The notes under the pieces are model-generated. The model made no database searches, was not told where the DNA came from, and worked only from the letters and a program-made list of their open reading frames with translations. A stretch of 64,000 nt of DNA. Source: Pseudomonas sp. PDM16 (GTDB lineage: Bacteria; Pseudomonadota; Gammaproteobacteria; Pseudomonadales; Pseudomonadaceae). Within the stretch, counting starts at the first letter, position 1. Every line of letters begins with the position of its first letter. The stretch covers positions 682,001 to 746,000 of the forward strand of contig NZ_JACVAM010000001.1 of assembly GCF_014851865.1 (NCBI RefSeq), in the 5' to 3' direction. The position numbers and the translations under genes are program-made. This document shows, one piece after another, positions 38,344 through 48,521 of the stretch.

Positions 38344-40782
38344 ATGCAGATCCATTTCCGTCCATCCCGCTCTGGTGCGTTGCGCCGGGCGATCTTCCTT
38401 GCAACCGCTTTCGGCTGTTCAAGCGTGCCCCTCGCTTCGCCGGCACTGGCGTCCGAGCAGTCGGCCAGCGTCGCGTTTTCTATTCCCGGACAATCGTTGG
38501 ACAGTGCGCTGACCCAGTTCGCCGATCAGGCCGGTCTGCGCATCCTGTTCACCTCGGATGATGTGGCGGGCCTGCGCAGCAATGGTCTGGACGGCCAGTA
38601 TCCGGTGTCCGAGGCGCTGTCACGGTTGCTGGAGGGTAGCGGTTACAGCTTTCAGTTCGTCGACGAGCGGACACTGACCCTGCGTAAGGCTGCAATCGAT
38701 GATGGGGCCGTGGAACTGGGGGCGACGACGGTCAGCGGTGCGGTTTTGGGTAGCGTCACCGAGGGCTCTCGCAGCTACACCACAGGCTCCACCAATACCG
38801 CCACCAAGCTGCCGCTGAGCCTGCGTGAGACGCCACAGTCGGTAACCGTGGTGACCCGGCAGAAGATGGACGACGAAAACATGCAGTCGCTCGATGACGT
38901 GGCGCAGAGTGCCACCGGTATCAGCTACAGCAAGAACGGCCCGGAGCGTTCGTACTACTACTCGCGCGGTTTCGAGGTCTCGGAAATCCAGTTCGACGGC
39001 ATGCCGGCCAACATCGCCAATGCCTATTCGATGGATGCGCTGTCGATCAACAACATGGCTCTATATGACCGTGTGGAGTTTGTCCGTGGCGCTAATGGCC
39101 TGCAGCAAGGCGCCGGCAACCCGTCAGCGGCGATCAACCTGGTGCGCAAACGTCCGACCCGCGAGTTTCAGCTGGGTGGTGAACTGGGTGCTGGCTCCTG
39201 GGACAACTACCGCACCCAGGTAGACGTTTCCGGGCCGCTGACGGAGGCCGGCAACGTGCGTGGCCGTACCGTGGTGTTCTACAACAACAGCAAGAGCTTT
39301 CGCGACGAAGCGGCCAAGGACAATCAGCTGGTCTACCTGATCGGCGAAGTCGACCTGACCGAGCGCACCGTGCTGACCGTTGGCGCCACCGCGCAGAAGG
39401 ACAATAACAACGGCTACAGCTTCATGGGGCTGCCGACCAAGGTCAATGGCGAGTTCTACGATTTCTCTCGCTCCACCTCACTGGCGGCTGACTGGGGCTT
39501 TCTCGACAAGACCAACTACAACCTGTTCGGCGACATCACCCACAGCTTCGACAACGACTGGAAGCTGACCGCCGCCTTCAACCAGATCAAGGCCGACGCC
39601 GAGCTGCGTTCGCTGTTCTGGTTCCTGCGCAGCACGACCGACGACAACGTGTTCCCCATGCGCATCAACCGCACCAGCTATACGGATCGGCAAAGCAACG
39701 TCGATCTCTACGCCAACGGTCCCTTCCAGCTGCTGGGGCGTGAGCACCAGTTGATGCTCGGTGCCAGCTCGCGCAAGGACACCTTCAAGTGGAACGTGCG
39801 CAACCAGGCTAGCAACTACCCACAACAGATCGACGTCACCAACCCTGGCGCGTTTCCCTACCCGGACATCAATCCCACTCCTCTGTTTGCTTCCGACGTC
39901 ACCGACGTGACCCGCGAAAAAGGCATGGTGCTGGCCACGCGCCTGAGCCTGACCGACCAGTTGAGCCTGATCCTCGGCAGCCGCCTGAGCTGGTATGAAT
40001 ACGAGGGCAGCCGCGGTGGCATTGACAGCCACTACAAGGAAGATAAGCGGCTGGTGCCCTATGCCGGCCTGGTCTATGACCTCAACGCCAATCACTCGCT
40101 GTATGCCAGCTTCACCGAGATCTATAAGACACAGAGCGCCTATGGCGAGAACAACGCCTTGCTCGATCCGATCGTCGGCGAGAACTATGAAGTCGGCCTG
40201 AAGAGCGAATACTTCGATGGCCGCCTGAACACGTCGCTGGCGTTGTTCCAGGTCGACCAGAGCCATCTGCCCGTGGCCATCGACGGGGTTGATACCTGTG
40301 GGCCGATGGCCGATGACACCTGCTTCCGGGCTGGTGAGAAGGTGCGCAACCGGGGTGTCGAAGTTGAACTGTCCGGCGCCATCACCCCCAACTGGAACGC
40401 CACCCTGGGCTACACCTACAACCACCCGGAATTCGTCGCCGGGCCGGACAAGGGTGATGACTACAACGGCCGGCCGAAAGAGCTGCTGAAAGTCTCCACG
40501 GACTACCGTCTGCCCGGTGCTCTGGAAGCCCTGCGCGTCGGTGGCAGTGTCTATCACCAGAGCCGGATGACTAGCGAGGATCGTGGTCAGGTGATTTCCC
40601 AGAGCGCCTACACGCTGCTTAACCTGCACGCCAACTATCAGGTCAACCGCAATGTGGACGTGCAGTTGAACCTCAACAACGCCTTGGACAAGAAGTACTA
40701 CCAGTCCATCTCCAACCTCAACTTCACCAACTCCTACGGTGATCCCCGCAACGTCGGCGTTACCCTGCGCTATCAGTACTGA
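38344..40782 (+). CDS. TonB-dependent siderophore receptor with N-terminal signalling domain
   Basis: An 812-aa outer-membrane protein. A signal peptide ends near PALA (about residue 36); a STN signalling domain follows (about 40-115; FSIPGQSLDSALTQFADQAG), then the plug (LRETPQSVTVVTRQKM; GVEFVRG-like GLQQGAGNPSAAINLVRKRP) and a 22-strand barrel ending in a terminal aromatic (LRYQY). The STN domain with the upstream sigma/anti-sigma pair makes this a cell-surface signalling receptor of the FpvA/FoxA/FiuA type. AAGG lies 8 nt before the ATG. No siderophore synthesis genes are nearby, so an exogenous siderophore is likely; its identity is unknown. Confidence 0.93.
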   Translation: MQIHFRPSRSGALRRAIFLATAFGCSSVPLASPALASEQSASVAFSIPGQSLDSALTQFADQAGLRILFTSDDVAGLRSNGLDGQYPVSEALSRLLEGSGYSFQFVDERTLTLRKAAIDDGAVELGATTVSGAVLGSVTEGSRSYTTGSTNTATKLPLSLRETPQSVTVVTRQKMDDENMQSLDDVAQSATGISYSKNGPERSYYYSRGFEVSEIQFDGMPANIANAYSMDALSINNMALYDRVEFVRGANGLQQGAGNPSAAINLVRKRPTREFQLGGELGAGSWDNYRTQVDVSGPLTEAGNVRGRTVVFYNNSKSFRDEAAKDNQLVYLIGEVDLTERTVLTVGATAQKDNNNGYSFMGLPTKVNGEFYDFSRSTSLAADWGFLDKTNYNLFGDITHSFDNDWKLTAAFNQIKADAELRSLFWFLRSTTDDNVFPMRINRTSYTDRQSNVDLYANGPFQLLGREHQLMLGASSRKDTFKWNVRNQASNYPQQIDVTNPGAFPYPDINPTPLFASDVTDVTREKGMVLATRLSLTDQLSLILGSRLSWYEYEGSRGGIDSHYKEDKRLVPYAGLVYDLNANHSLYASFTEIYKTQSAYGENNALLDPIVGENYEVGLKSEYFDGRLNTSLALFQVDQSHLPVAIDGVDTCGPMADDTCFRAGEKVRNRGVEVELSGAITPNWNATLGYTYNHPEFVAGPDKGDDYNGRPKELLKVSTDYRLPGALEALRVGGSVYHQSRMTSEDRGQVISQSAYTLLNLHANYQVNRNVDVQLNLNNALDKKYYQSISNLNFTNSYGDPRNVGVTLRYQY

Positions 40783-40885
40783 AGCTACGAATCTCTGATG
40801 CCAGAGGTGGTAGAAAAGGGAGTAGCCGGATTTCCAGACTGGTGCCTGCGAGCGGGGTAGTCGGGCAATCCGGGTAGCTCCATAT

Positions 40886-40911
40886 GCCGGGCCGATATCC
40901 TTCGGCCCGGC
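40886..40911. terminator. Hairpin between convergent receptor and SpmAB-like genes
   Basis: A 10-bp stem (GCCGGGCCGA / TCGGCCCGGC) with a 6-nt loop directly at the 3' end of the minus-strand gene. No T-run follows on either strand, so classic intrinsic termination is doubtful. Confidence 0.45.
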
Positions 40912-42138
40912 TCAGCCGAAGAACCAGTAGCACACCAGGATCGAAGCGATCACCCCAACCAGGTCGGCGAACAAGGCGCAGCCCACCGCATGGCGCGCGC
41001 GCTGGATACCGACCGCACCGAAATACACGGCCAGCACATAGAAGGTGGTTTCCGTACTGCCCTGCATGGTCGCTGCCACCAGTGCGGGGAAACTGTCCAC
41101 GCCCTGGCTCTGCATGGTCTCGATCAGCATGGCCCGTGCCGCGCTGCCGGAGAACGGCTTGACCAGGCCGGTGGGCAGCGCCTCGACGAAGCGGGTATCC
41201 CAACCCAGGCCCTCCACGCACCAGCGCACACCGTCGAGCAGCACATCCAGCGCCCCAGAGGCGCGCAACACACCGACCGCGCAGAGCATGGCCACCAGGT
41301 AGGGCAGCAGGTTCTTGGCCACCTCGAAGCCTTCCTTGGCGCCTTCGACGAAGCTCTCGTACACCGGCACCTTCTTCAGCGCGCCGAGCAGCAGGAAGCT
41401 GAGGATCAGACCGAACAGGGTCAGGTTGCCGAGCAGCGAGGACAGTGCAGTCAGCGCCGTGGCACTGAGGCCCGCCAGCACCGCCATGAAGGTGCCGATG
41501 GCCAGCGCCGCACCGCCCAGCCAGGCCAGCAGCACCGGGTCCCACAAGCGCAGGCGCTGCATCACCGCCACCGACAGCAGGGCACTGGCGCTGGACACGG
41601 CGTTGGCCAGGAGAATCGGCAGGAATACCAGGGCCGGGTCCTCTGCACCCTGCTGGGCGCGGTACATGAAGATCGATACCGGCAGCAGGACAAACGACGA
41701 GGCGTTCATCACCATGAACAGCACCTGGGCATTGCTCGCCGAGGTGGGGTTGGGGTTGAGCTCCTGCAGCGCCTTCATCGCACGCAGACCGATAGGCGTG
41801 GCGGCGTTGTCCAGGCCCAGGCCATTGGCGGTGAAGCTGAGGGTGACGAGACCGAGGGAATGATGGCCGCGCGGCACTTCCGGCATCAGCCGGGCGAAGA
41901 GGGGTGAGAGCAGGCGCGCCAACATGTCGACCAGACCGGCCTTCTCGGCGATGCGCAGGAAGCCCAGCCAGAGGGTGAGGGTGCCGAACAGCAGGATCAT
42001 CACGTCGACGGACGTCTTGGCCATGGTGAACAGCGCTTCCACCATGGAGGCCCAGACGGTGGCGTCGCCGCCTATCCAGCGCACCACGGCAGCCAGTGCG
42101 GCCACCACGAAGAATCCCAGCCACAAGCCATTGAGCAT
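40912..42138 (-). CDS. Nucleoside-recognition (Gate) domain membrane protein, SpmA-SpmB fusion
   Basis: A 408-aa multispanning protein with two Gate-domain halves: the N-terminal SpmA-like half (GLDNAATPIGLRAMKALQEL, TSASNAQVLFMVMNAS) and the C-terminal SpmB-like half (LPTGLVKPFSGSAARAM, QGSTETTFYVLAVYFGAVG). In spore formers these are separate proteins needed for spore maturation; in pseudomonads they occur as one protein of unknown function. I chose ATG 42138 because GGGGGA lies 7 nt upstream. The open frame extends to 42285 without a plausible start. Confidence 0.88.
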   Translation of the reverse strand: MLNGLWLGFFVVAALAAVVRWIGGDATVWASMVEALFTMAKTSVDVMILLFGTLTLWLGFLRIAEKAGLVDMLARLLSPLFARLMPEVPRGHHSLGLVTLSFTANGLGLDNAATPIGLRAMKALQELNPNPTSASNAQVLFMVMNASSFVLLPVSIFMYRAQQGAEDPALVFLPILLANAVSSASALLSVAVMQRLRLWDPVLLAWLGGAALAIGTFMAVLAGLSATALTALSSLLGNLTLFGLILSFLLLGALKKVPVYESFVEGAKEGFEVAKNLLPYLVAMLCAVGVLRASGALDVLLDGVRWCVEGLGWDTRFVEALPTGLVKPFSGSAARAMLIETMQSQGVDSFPALVAATMQGSTETTFYVLAVYFGAVGIQRARHAVGCALFADLVGVIASILVCYWFFG

Positions 42139-42240
42139 CGTCAGTTCCCCCGGTCGGAGGCCGATGATAACGGCCGAACCGACACGGGGCGAGCGATGCC
42201 CGCGAGCGTCGACGATCAAATGGACGGTACAAATGAACGC

Positions 42241-42283
42241 GGCGGAAGTGCCGTCACCCTCGTGAGGTGACGGCACTTCCGCC
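42241..42283. repeat. 18-bp perfect inverted repeat (long hairpin)
   Basis: Arms 42241-42258 and 42266-42283 are perfectly complementary around a 7-nt loop (GGCGGAAGTGCC... / ...GGCACTTCCGCC). It stands in the 264-bp gap between the SpmAB-like start and the end of the DUF1328 gene. There is no T-run on either strand. It is much stronger than other hairpins in the window. Confidence 0.8.
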
Positions 42284-42402
42284 ATCGTTGCTGCCTGACC
42301 CGGCCCTTGCGGAGGTACTCCCTGTACCCCTAGGTCGCTCCGTCAACAGAGCATCCCGACCCCATGGTCACGCGCCTGTCCCCGCGCGGTTCTTCCAGGT
42401 CG

Positions 42403-42564
42403 TCAGGGAGCTCGACGACCGAAAACCATGGATACGATGAACATCACCAGGAAGACCACGAAGAGGATCTTCGCGATACCCGTGGCAGTGCCGGCGATAC
42501 CACCGAAGCCCAGAACCGCAGCGATGATGGCGATGATCAGGAATGTAATAGCCCAACTCAGCAT
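42403..42564 (-). CDS. DUF1328 small membrane protein
   Basis: A 53-aa protein with two membrane spans ([20 protein letters not shown], then [19 protein letters not shown]) and the glycine-rich linker GGIAGTATG, diagnostic of DUF1328 (YtjA family). GGAG lies 7 nt before the ATG at 42564; upstream codons are excluded. The family is often stress- or envelope-induced but its function is unknown. It is in a run of three small minus-strand genes. Confidence 0.88.
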   Translation of the reverse strand: MLSWAITFLIIAIIAAVLGFGGIAGTATGIAKILFVVFLVMFIVSMVFGRRAP

Positions 42565-42594
42565 GATGCTTCTCCTTCTTTTCAACGTCAGAGG

Positions 42595-42729
42595 TCAGGC
42601 CAGGCGGTCGCCCCCCGGCTCGTCCTCGGATTCGGTATCCAGACTGAAGAACATGGCGCGCCCCAGACTCAGTGCACTGCCCATGACACCCAACACGGCA
42701 ATCAGCAACGCAAAGATCAGGGTGAGCAT
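42595..42729 (-). CDS. Very small single-span membrane protein (44 aa)
   Basis: Translation of the minus strand gives a 44-aa protein: a hydrophobic N-terminal span (MLTLIFALLIAVLGVMGSAL) followed by an acidic tail (DTESEDEPGGDRLA). AGGAG lies 7 nt before the ATG at 42729; the ATG 6 bp further upstream is too close to it. It sits 30 bp before the DUF1328 start and about 40 bp after the four-helix protein gene. I do not recognise a family. Confidence 0.6.
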   Translation of the reverse strand: MLTLIFALLIAVLGVMGSALSLGRAMFFSLDTESEDEPGGDRLA

Positions 42730-42770
42730 TTCCATTTCTCCTCTGAATAGTGGGGGGAGCTTTCCGCTCC

Positions 42771-43205
42771 TTAGTTCAAGGTTCTTTTCAGTTCGCTCAT
42801 GCGGTCATGGCTGGCGCGAACGTTCGGCAACTCCGCCGACAGCACCGTGCGCAACTCCGGATCGGCCTCCTCCAGCGCCTCCTCGAAGGCATGCAGCAGG
42901 CGGTCTTCGGCGGACTCCAGCTGAGCCACGTAGGTGGCATCGCCATCACTGGCCAGGCGCGCCCAGATATCGGCATACAGCTGGCGCAGCGCGCCACTGA
43001 CCGTACCGCCCTCGGCAGGATGTTCCTGGTTCTCGGCAACCTTCAGCGCCAAGGCCTGAATGATCTGGGTCTTGGCCAGGGCCATGTCATGGAAGATCGC
43101 CTTGAGGCGCGGGTCGTGTACCGCCGTTTCGGCGTGCTGATAGAAGTGCTCACCATCTCGGGTGATCTCTATCAGTTCGTTGAGCACACTGGCCTGGCTG
43201 GTCAT
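42771..43205 (-). CDS. PA2169-type four-helix-bundle protein (DUF2383)
   Basis: A 144-aa soluble, all-helical protein with ferritin-like spacing of acidic and His residues (RDGEHFYQHAE near 16-26; IFHDMALAKTQII near 37-49). This matches the DUF2383 family annotated as PA2169-family four-helix bundle. The function is unknown. GGAG lies 6 nt before the ATG. A 7-bp hairpin (43220-43236) lies in the leader just upstream of it. Confidence 0.85.
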   Translation of the reverse strand: MTSQASVLNELIEITRDGEHFYQHAETAVHDPRLKAIFHDMALAKTQIIQALALKVAENQEHPAEGGTVSGALRQLYADIWARLASDGDATYVAQLESAEDRLLHAFEEALEEADPELRTVLSAELPNVRASHDRMSELKRTLN

Positions 43206-43365
43206 CTCGGTCTCCGGTTGGCGGAAGCGTTCCGCCCTGAGCTTTCCTTTCTTTTCTCAATTCGCATGCCAGTTTTTTTCGAGTAAATTTTCCTTTAATT
43301 TCAAATAGATAGAATATCAACCGAGACATCTGAGCGTGCAGCATGCAGGATCGTGAAAAAATATC

Positions 43366-43380
43366 CGTGCAACTTGCACG
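43366..43380. promoter_or_regulatory. 15-bp palindrome upstream of algB
   Basis: CGTGCAA-C-TTGCACG, 7-bp perfect arms with a single central base, about 50 bp before the algB ATG and between divergent genes. Related TGCACGA sequences recur at 47303 and 47327 at the other end of the algB-kinB block. The binding protein is unknown. Confidence 0.5.
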
Positions 43381-43430
43381 AAACTTCCGACACTAACCCT
43401 CCAGGCTGAAGCACCAAGAGATAGGAAACG

Positions 43431-44786
<1,356 letters not shown>

Positions 44787-44799
44787 CCATGGGGTCCCC

Positions 44800-46596
44800 A
44801 TGAAGCTGCCGATGAAGCTTCGTACCCGCCTGTTTCTCAGCATTTCGGCGCTGATTACCGTGGCATTGCTCGGGTTGCTGCTTGGGCTGTTCAGCGTCAC
44901 TCAAATGGCGCGCAGTCAGAGCGACCTGATCCAGCGTGGCTTCACCGCCGTGCAGATCAGCCAGAAGCTACGCCAGCACCTGGGTGATGAGCTGATGATA
45001 CTTATCGACGCTCAGCCCAACCCGGTGGGCCTGGAGAACATCCGCCGGGCGTTCCGCGCCACCTTGGACAAGGGACTGGGGGCTGGTCTCGGCGAGCACT
45101 ACGAGCGCGGACTGCGAGATGCCGAGTTGCTCTATGAGGAGATGGAGCAGGCCGTCCGCCGTGGTACCCCGGACGGCGAAACCCCTCATGACCTGGCCCG
45201 CTACGAGCCCTTCACTGGTTCCTTCGAGCGCCTGCGTGACCACCTGCGTAACGAGCAGGATCAGGTTGTGGCCCGGGTCATCGAGGCCGAACAGCGTGCG
45301 GGTGAGCGCTCGCAGCTGATCGCCGTGCTGCTCGGTCTGATGGGGCTGTCGGTACTGGGGATCGGCGTATTGACCGCCAATGGCATCGCCCGGCGCTTCG
45401 GTGCACCCATCGACCTGCTGGCCCGTGCTGCCGATCAGGTCGGCCGTGGCCAGTACGACGTGGTGTTACCGGTGTCGCCGGTGGTCGAACTGGCTGTGCT
45501 GAGTCGCCGCTTCGGGCTGATGACCGAGGCTCTGCGCCAGTATCACTCGAGCAACCTCAATCAACTGATGAACAGCGAAGGGCGTCTTAAGGCCGTGCTC
45601 GACAGCATCGACGACGGTCTGGTGATTCTCGACGACCAGGGCCGGGTCGAGCATGCCAACCCGGTGGCGCTGCGTCAGCTGTCGTGGAGCAGTGACGTGC
45701 AGAATCAGCTGATCGGCCCCCTCCTTCCCGGCCATGCGGTGGATGAGGCGTTGCGCCAGGTGCTTGCCGGCGAGCTGATGCGCGAGCTACCCGCGGACCT
45801 GCAAATCGACAGAGACGGTGAGTTCCGTCTGCTGGCCTGGGCGTTGACCCCGGTGCAGCTGCGTGAGGGCGGCAGTGTCGGCGCGGTGATGGTGTTGCGC
45901 GACGTGACCGAGCAGCGCACCTTCGAGCGCGTGCGCAACGAGTTCGTCCTGCGCGCCTCCCATGAGTTGCGCACACCGATCACCGGCATGCACATGGCTT
46001 TCAGCCTGCTGCGCGAGCGCCTGACTCTGGAGCCAGGCGGCCGCGAGCAGGACCTGATGCGCACGGTGGATGAAGAGATGCGCCGCCTGGTGCAGCTGAT
46101 CGATGACCTGCTGGAGTTCTCGCGTTACCAGAACGGTCTGCAAACCCTGCAGCGCAAACCGTGCGACCTGGCCATGCTGCTCGAGCAGGCACGCCAGCGC
46201 TTCGCCGACGAGGCCGCGGAGCGCGGTATCACCCTGACCAGCGATTCCCAGGAGCCGTTGCCGCACCTCAACCTCGACATCCAGCAACTGGACCGGGTGC
46301 TGAACAACCTGATCAGCAACGCCCTGCGTCACAGCAATCCGGGGGGCGAGGTGCAACTGCAGGTCCGCCGACATGGCGAGCAGGTGATTCTCAGCGTGCA
46401 GGATCAGGGCGAAGGCATCGCCTTCGGCCAGCAGGCGCGCATCTTCGAACCGTTTGTCCAGGTCGGGCGGCGCAAGGGCGGGGTTGGGCTGGGCCTGGCG
46501 CTGGCCCGGGAGATCGTCCAGCTGCACGGCGGGCGTCTCGGGGTCTATTCGCGACCAGGCCAGGGCGCCAACTTTTATCTCAGCCTGCCGACCTGA
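44800..46596 (+). CDS. kinB: Sensor histidine kinase/phosphatase KinB
   Basis: A 598-aa inner-membrane kinase. Membrane spans are at about 12-34 and 173-193 and bracket a periplasmic sensor; HAMP about 196-250, PAS about 262-370 (LDSIDDGLVILDDQGRVEHANP), HisKA with His388 in SHELRTP, and HATPase (NLISNALRHSN; GGVGLGLALA). It controls AlgB phosphorylation. The periplasmic part differs most from the P. aeruginosa protein. Confidence 0.95.
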   Translation: MKLPMKLRTRLFLSISALITVALLGLLLGLFSVTQMARSQSDLIQRGFTAVQISQKLRQHLGDELMILIDAQPNPVGLENIRRAFRATLDKGLGAGLGEHYERGLRDAELLYEEMEQAVRRGTPDGETPHDLARYEPFTGSFERLRDHLRNEQDQVVARVIEAEQRAGERSQLIAVLLGLMGLSVLGIGVLTANGIARRFGAPIDLLARAADQVGRGQYDVVLPVSPVVELAVLSRRFGLMTEALRQYHSSNLNQLMNSEGRLKAVLDSIDDGLVILDDQGRVEHANPVALRQLSWSSDVQNQLIGPLLPGHAVDEALRQVLAGELMRELPADLQIDRDGEFRLLAWALTPVQLREGGSVGAVMVLRDVTEQRTFERVRNEFVLRASHELRTPITGMHMAFSLLRERLTLEPGGREQDLMRTVDEEMRRLVQLIDDLLEFSRYQNGLQTLQRKPCDLAMLLEQARQRFADEAAERGITLTSDSQEPLPHLNLDIQQLDRVLNNLISNALRHSNPGGEVQLQVRRHGEQVILSVQDQGEGIAFGQQARIFEPFVQVGRRKGGVGLGLALAREIVQLHGGRLGVYSRPGQGANFYLSLPT

Positions 46597-46604
46597 GGGC
46601 CAAT

Positions 46605-46627
46605 AAAAAAGCCGCCTCACTGGCGGC
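46605..46627 (-). terminator. Rho-independent terminator of the small-gene pair 47161-46645
   Basis: A 6-bp GC stem (GCCGCC / GGCGGC) with a 5-nt loop, followed by six T on the minus strand. It lies 18 bp beyond the stop at 46645 and just past the kinB stop, so the convergent units share the space. Confidence 0.78.
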
Positions 46628-46644
46628 CTTGTCTCCCGTTCTAC

Positions 46645-46830
46645 TCAGCGCAGGATCGGATCGAATTTGAAGCGGCGCCCCGCCATCAGCGCCACGACGA
46701 ATGCCAGGCCGAAGAATCCGGACGTGCACTTCAGAGCCAACGCAGGCGTTTCTTCCAAGCCGGGGGTCAGCCAGAGAGTGGCCAGGCTCATCAGGGTCAT
46801 GATCATGAGGAAGACGGCACTTCGGGACAT
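46645..46830 (-). CDS. Small inner-membrane protein next to kinB (PA5482-like)
   Basis: A 61-aa protein with two hydrophobic spans (AVFLMIMTLMSLATLWL; SGFFGLAFVVALMAG) and a basic C terminus (RRFKFDPILR). AAGGAG lies 7 nt before the ATG at 46830. A similar small gene is found beside algB-kinB in P. aeruginosa as I remember it. It follows the exported-protein gene by 22 bp. Function unknown. Confidence 0.72.
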   Translation of the reverse strand: MSRSAVFLMIMTLMSLATLWLTPGLEETPALALKCTSGFFGLAFVVALMAGRRFKFDPILR

Positions 46831-46852
46831 GCTGAGACTCCTTTCGGTCAGA

Positions 46853-47161
46853 TCAGAAAACCCAGCGTGGGGTGCTGTCGGCGGGGCGTGGCTGCCGAAT
46901 GGCAGTGTCTGTTTCACCCTGATCGGAGATGCGCAGCCACTGGCCATCTTCGCGGGCAGCGCGGGAAGCCTGGCGACGCAGCTCGCCGAAGCCCTGCAGC
47001 ATTGCTGCATCGCGGCTTTCGATGGTCATCGAGGTGGAAGTGGCGACAGTGAGGTCGGCGGTCTTGGCGCTGGCGCCGGCCGAACCGGAGAATTCGGTGG
47101 CGTAAGCTCCGTTGACCAGCAGTGCAGCTGCGCAGAACAGGCTCAGGTGGACAGTGTGCAT
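46853..47161 (-). CDS. Small exported protein next to kinB (PA5481-like)
   Basis: A 102-aa protein with a clear Sec signal peptide (HLSLFCAAALLVNGAYA, cleavage near residue 21) and a polar mature part rich in Ser and Ala. GGAG lies 7 nt before the ATG. Forms a two-gene unit with the small membrane protein gene and shares its terminator. No catalytic motif seen; function unknown. Confidence 0.72.
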   Translation of the reverse strand: MHTVHLSLFCAAALLVNGAYATEFSGSAGASAKTADLTVATSTSMTIESRDAAMLQGFGELRRQASRAAREDGQWLRISDQGETDTAIRQPRPADSTPRWVF

Positions 47162-47302
47162 GGCGCTTCTCCATTAGCGGTCAGTCGGGGCTTACGTGAC
47201 TGATTCTGCAGCGCTCATGCCATTCCGATATCCGATATAAATTCCTTTTAAATCAATGAGTTATTTTTAAATGCACCAGCGTGTTCCATGCGCTTTGCAA
47301 GG

Positions 47303-47335
47303 TGCACGATCTTGGCGATTGCAATTTGCACGATC
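47303..47335. repeat. Pair of TGCACGATC direct repeats
   Basis: TGCACGATC occurs at 47303-47311 and 47327-47335, 24 bp apart, in the upstream region of the minus-strand gene at 47161. The second copy overlaps the stop of the receiver-kinase gene. The core TTGCACGA is also in the palindrome at 43366-43380. Confidence 0.5.
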
Positions 47336-48521
47336 AAGCGCGGCGGGGCAGGACCACGCTGAAGCAGGAACCCTCACCGAGACGGCTGCTCAGCTCGATG
47401 CGCCCGCCATGTGCCTGGACGATCTGCTCGCTGATGAACAGGCCCAAGCCAAGGCCCTGGGCGACGCTGGTGTCACAAACCCTTTCGAACTGCTCGAACA
47501 CCCGCCGCTGGTCCGCCTCGGAAATACCCAAACCGTGGTCGCGCACTTCCGCCCGCACCATGTCCGCCTCGCAATGCACGCTGACCTCCACCGGCTTGCC
47601 ACCGCCATAACGCAGGGCGTTGGTCAGCAGATTGGCCAGCACCTGCTCGATGCGGAATTCGTCCATCAGCACTGGCGCAGGGCCATCCACCGTCAGCTCC
47701 ACACGGCTGCCGGCACTGGTGAACTGGGGCGCCAGGTTTTCCACCACGCTGCCGGCCAGCATGCCGAGGTCGCCCGGTTGTGGGCGGATCGACAGCTTGC
47801 CGGTGCGGATGCGCGACACGTCCAGCATGTCGTCGATCAGGCGGGTCAGGCTGCGGATCTGCCGCTCATCACGGCTGGTCATGTCGCGCAGCTTGTCGAG
47901 CGTGAAGGCGTCGCTGCGCCCCTGCTGCAGGCGCAGCTTGCGCAGCTGCACGTCGAGGATCAGCCCATTGAGCGGCGTGCGCAGTTCATGGGAAACGATG
48001 GACATGAACACGTCGCGCATCTGTACCGACTTCTGCAGTTCGGCCTGGGTCTCGCGCAGCTCGGCGAGCAGCGCCTCCTGCTCGCGGCGGCCCGCCTCCA
48101 GCGCTTCGAGCTGGCGGCTCAGTGCCTTGCGATGGCGGTACAGGTCGACGAACATCGCCACCTTGCTGCGCACCTCGTAGGGCGACAGCGGTTTGTACAG
48201 GAAGTCCACCGCGCCACTCTCGTAGCCCTTGAAGGCGTAATCCATCTCGCGGCCCACGGCGCTGACGAAGATGATCGGGATGTGCTTGGTCTTCTCCGTG
48301 CCGCGCATCAGCTCGGCCAGTTCGAAGCCATTCATGCCGGGCATCTTCACATCGAGGATGGCCAGGGCGAACTCGTGTTCGAGCAGCAGCGACAGCGCCT
48401 CGTCGGCGCTGCTGGCCTGGAACACCGTGCGCTCCTCACCCTGGATCAGCGACTGCAAGGCCAGCAGGTTCTCCGGCAGGTCATCCACGATCAACAGCTT
48501 GGCTTCGATCATCCTCAGCAT
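47334..48521 (-). CDS. Response receiver-histidine kinase (REC-HisKA-HATPase)
   Basis: A 395-aa soluble protein with no membrane span. N-terminal receiver with Asp57 (AILDVKMPG), a coiled coil around 130-168, HisKA with His178 (SHELRTP), and HATPase ending GLGLGLFISEQIVQAHGG. The receiver probably accepts phosphate from the large hybrid kinase of the same operon and controls this kinase's output. The start overlaps the CheB-like gene by 7 bp. It is the last gene of the operon. Confidence 0.9.
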   Translation of the reverse strand: MLRMIEAKLLIVDDLPENLLALQSLIQGEERTVFQASSADEALSLLLEHEFALAILDVKMPGMNGFELAELMRGTEKTKHIPIIFVSAVGREMDYAFKGYESGAVDFLYKPLSPYEVRSKVAMFVDLYRHRKALSRQLEALEAGRREQEALLAELRETQAELQKSVQMRDVFMSIVSHELRTPLNGLILDVQLRKLRLQQGRSDAFTLDKLRDMTSRDERQIRSLTRLIDDMLDVSRIRTGKLSIRPQPGDLGMLAGSVVENLAPQFTSAGSRVELTVDGPAPVLMDEFRIEQVLANLLTNALRYGGGKPVEVSVHCEADMVRAEVRDHGLGISEADQRRVFEQFERVCDTSVAQGLGLGLFISEQIVQAHGGRIELSSRLGEGSCFSVVLPRRA

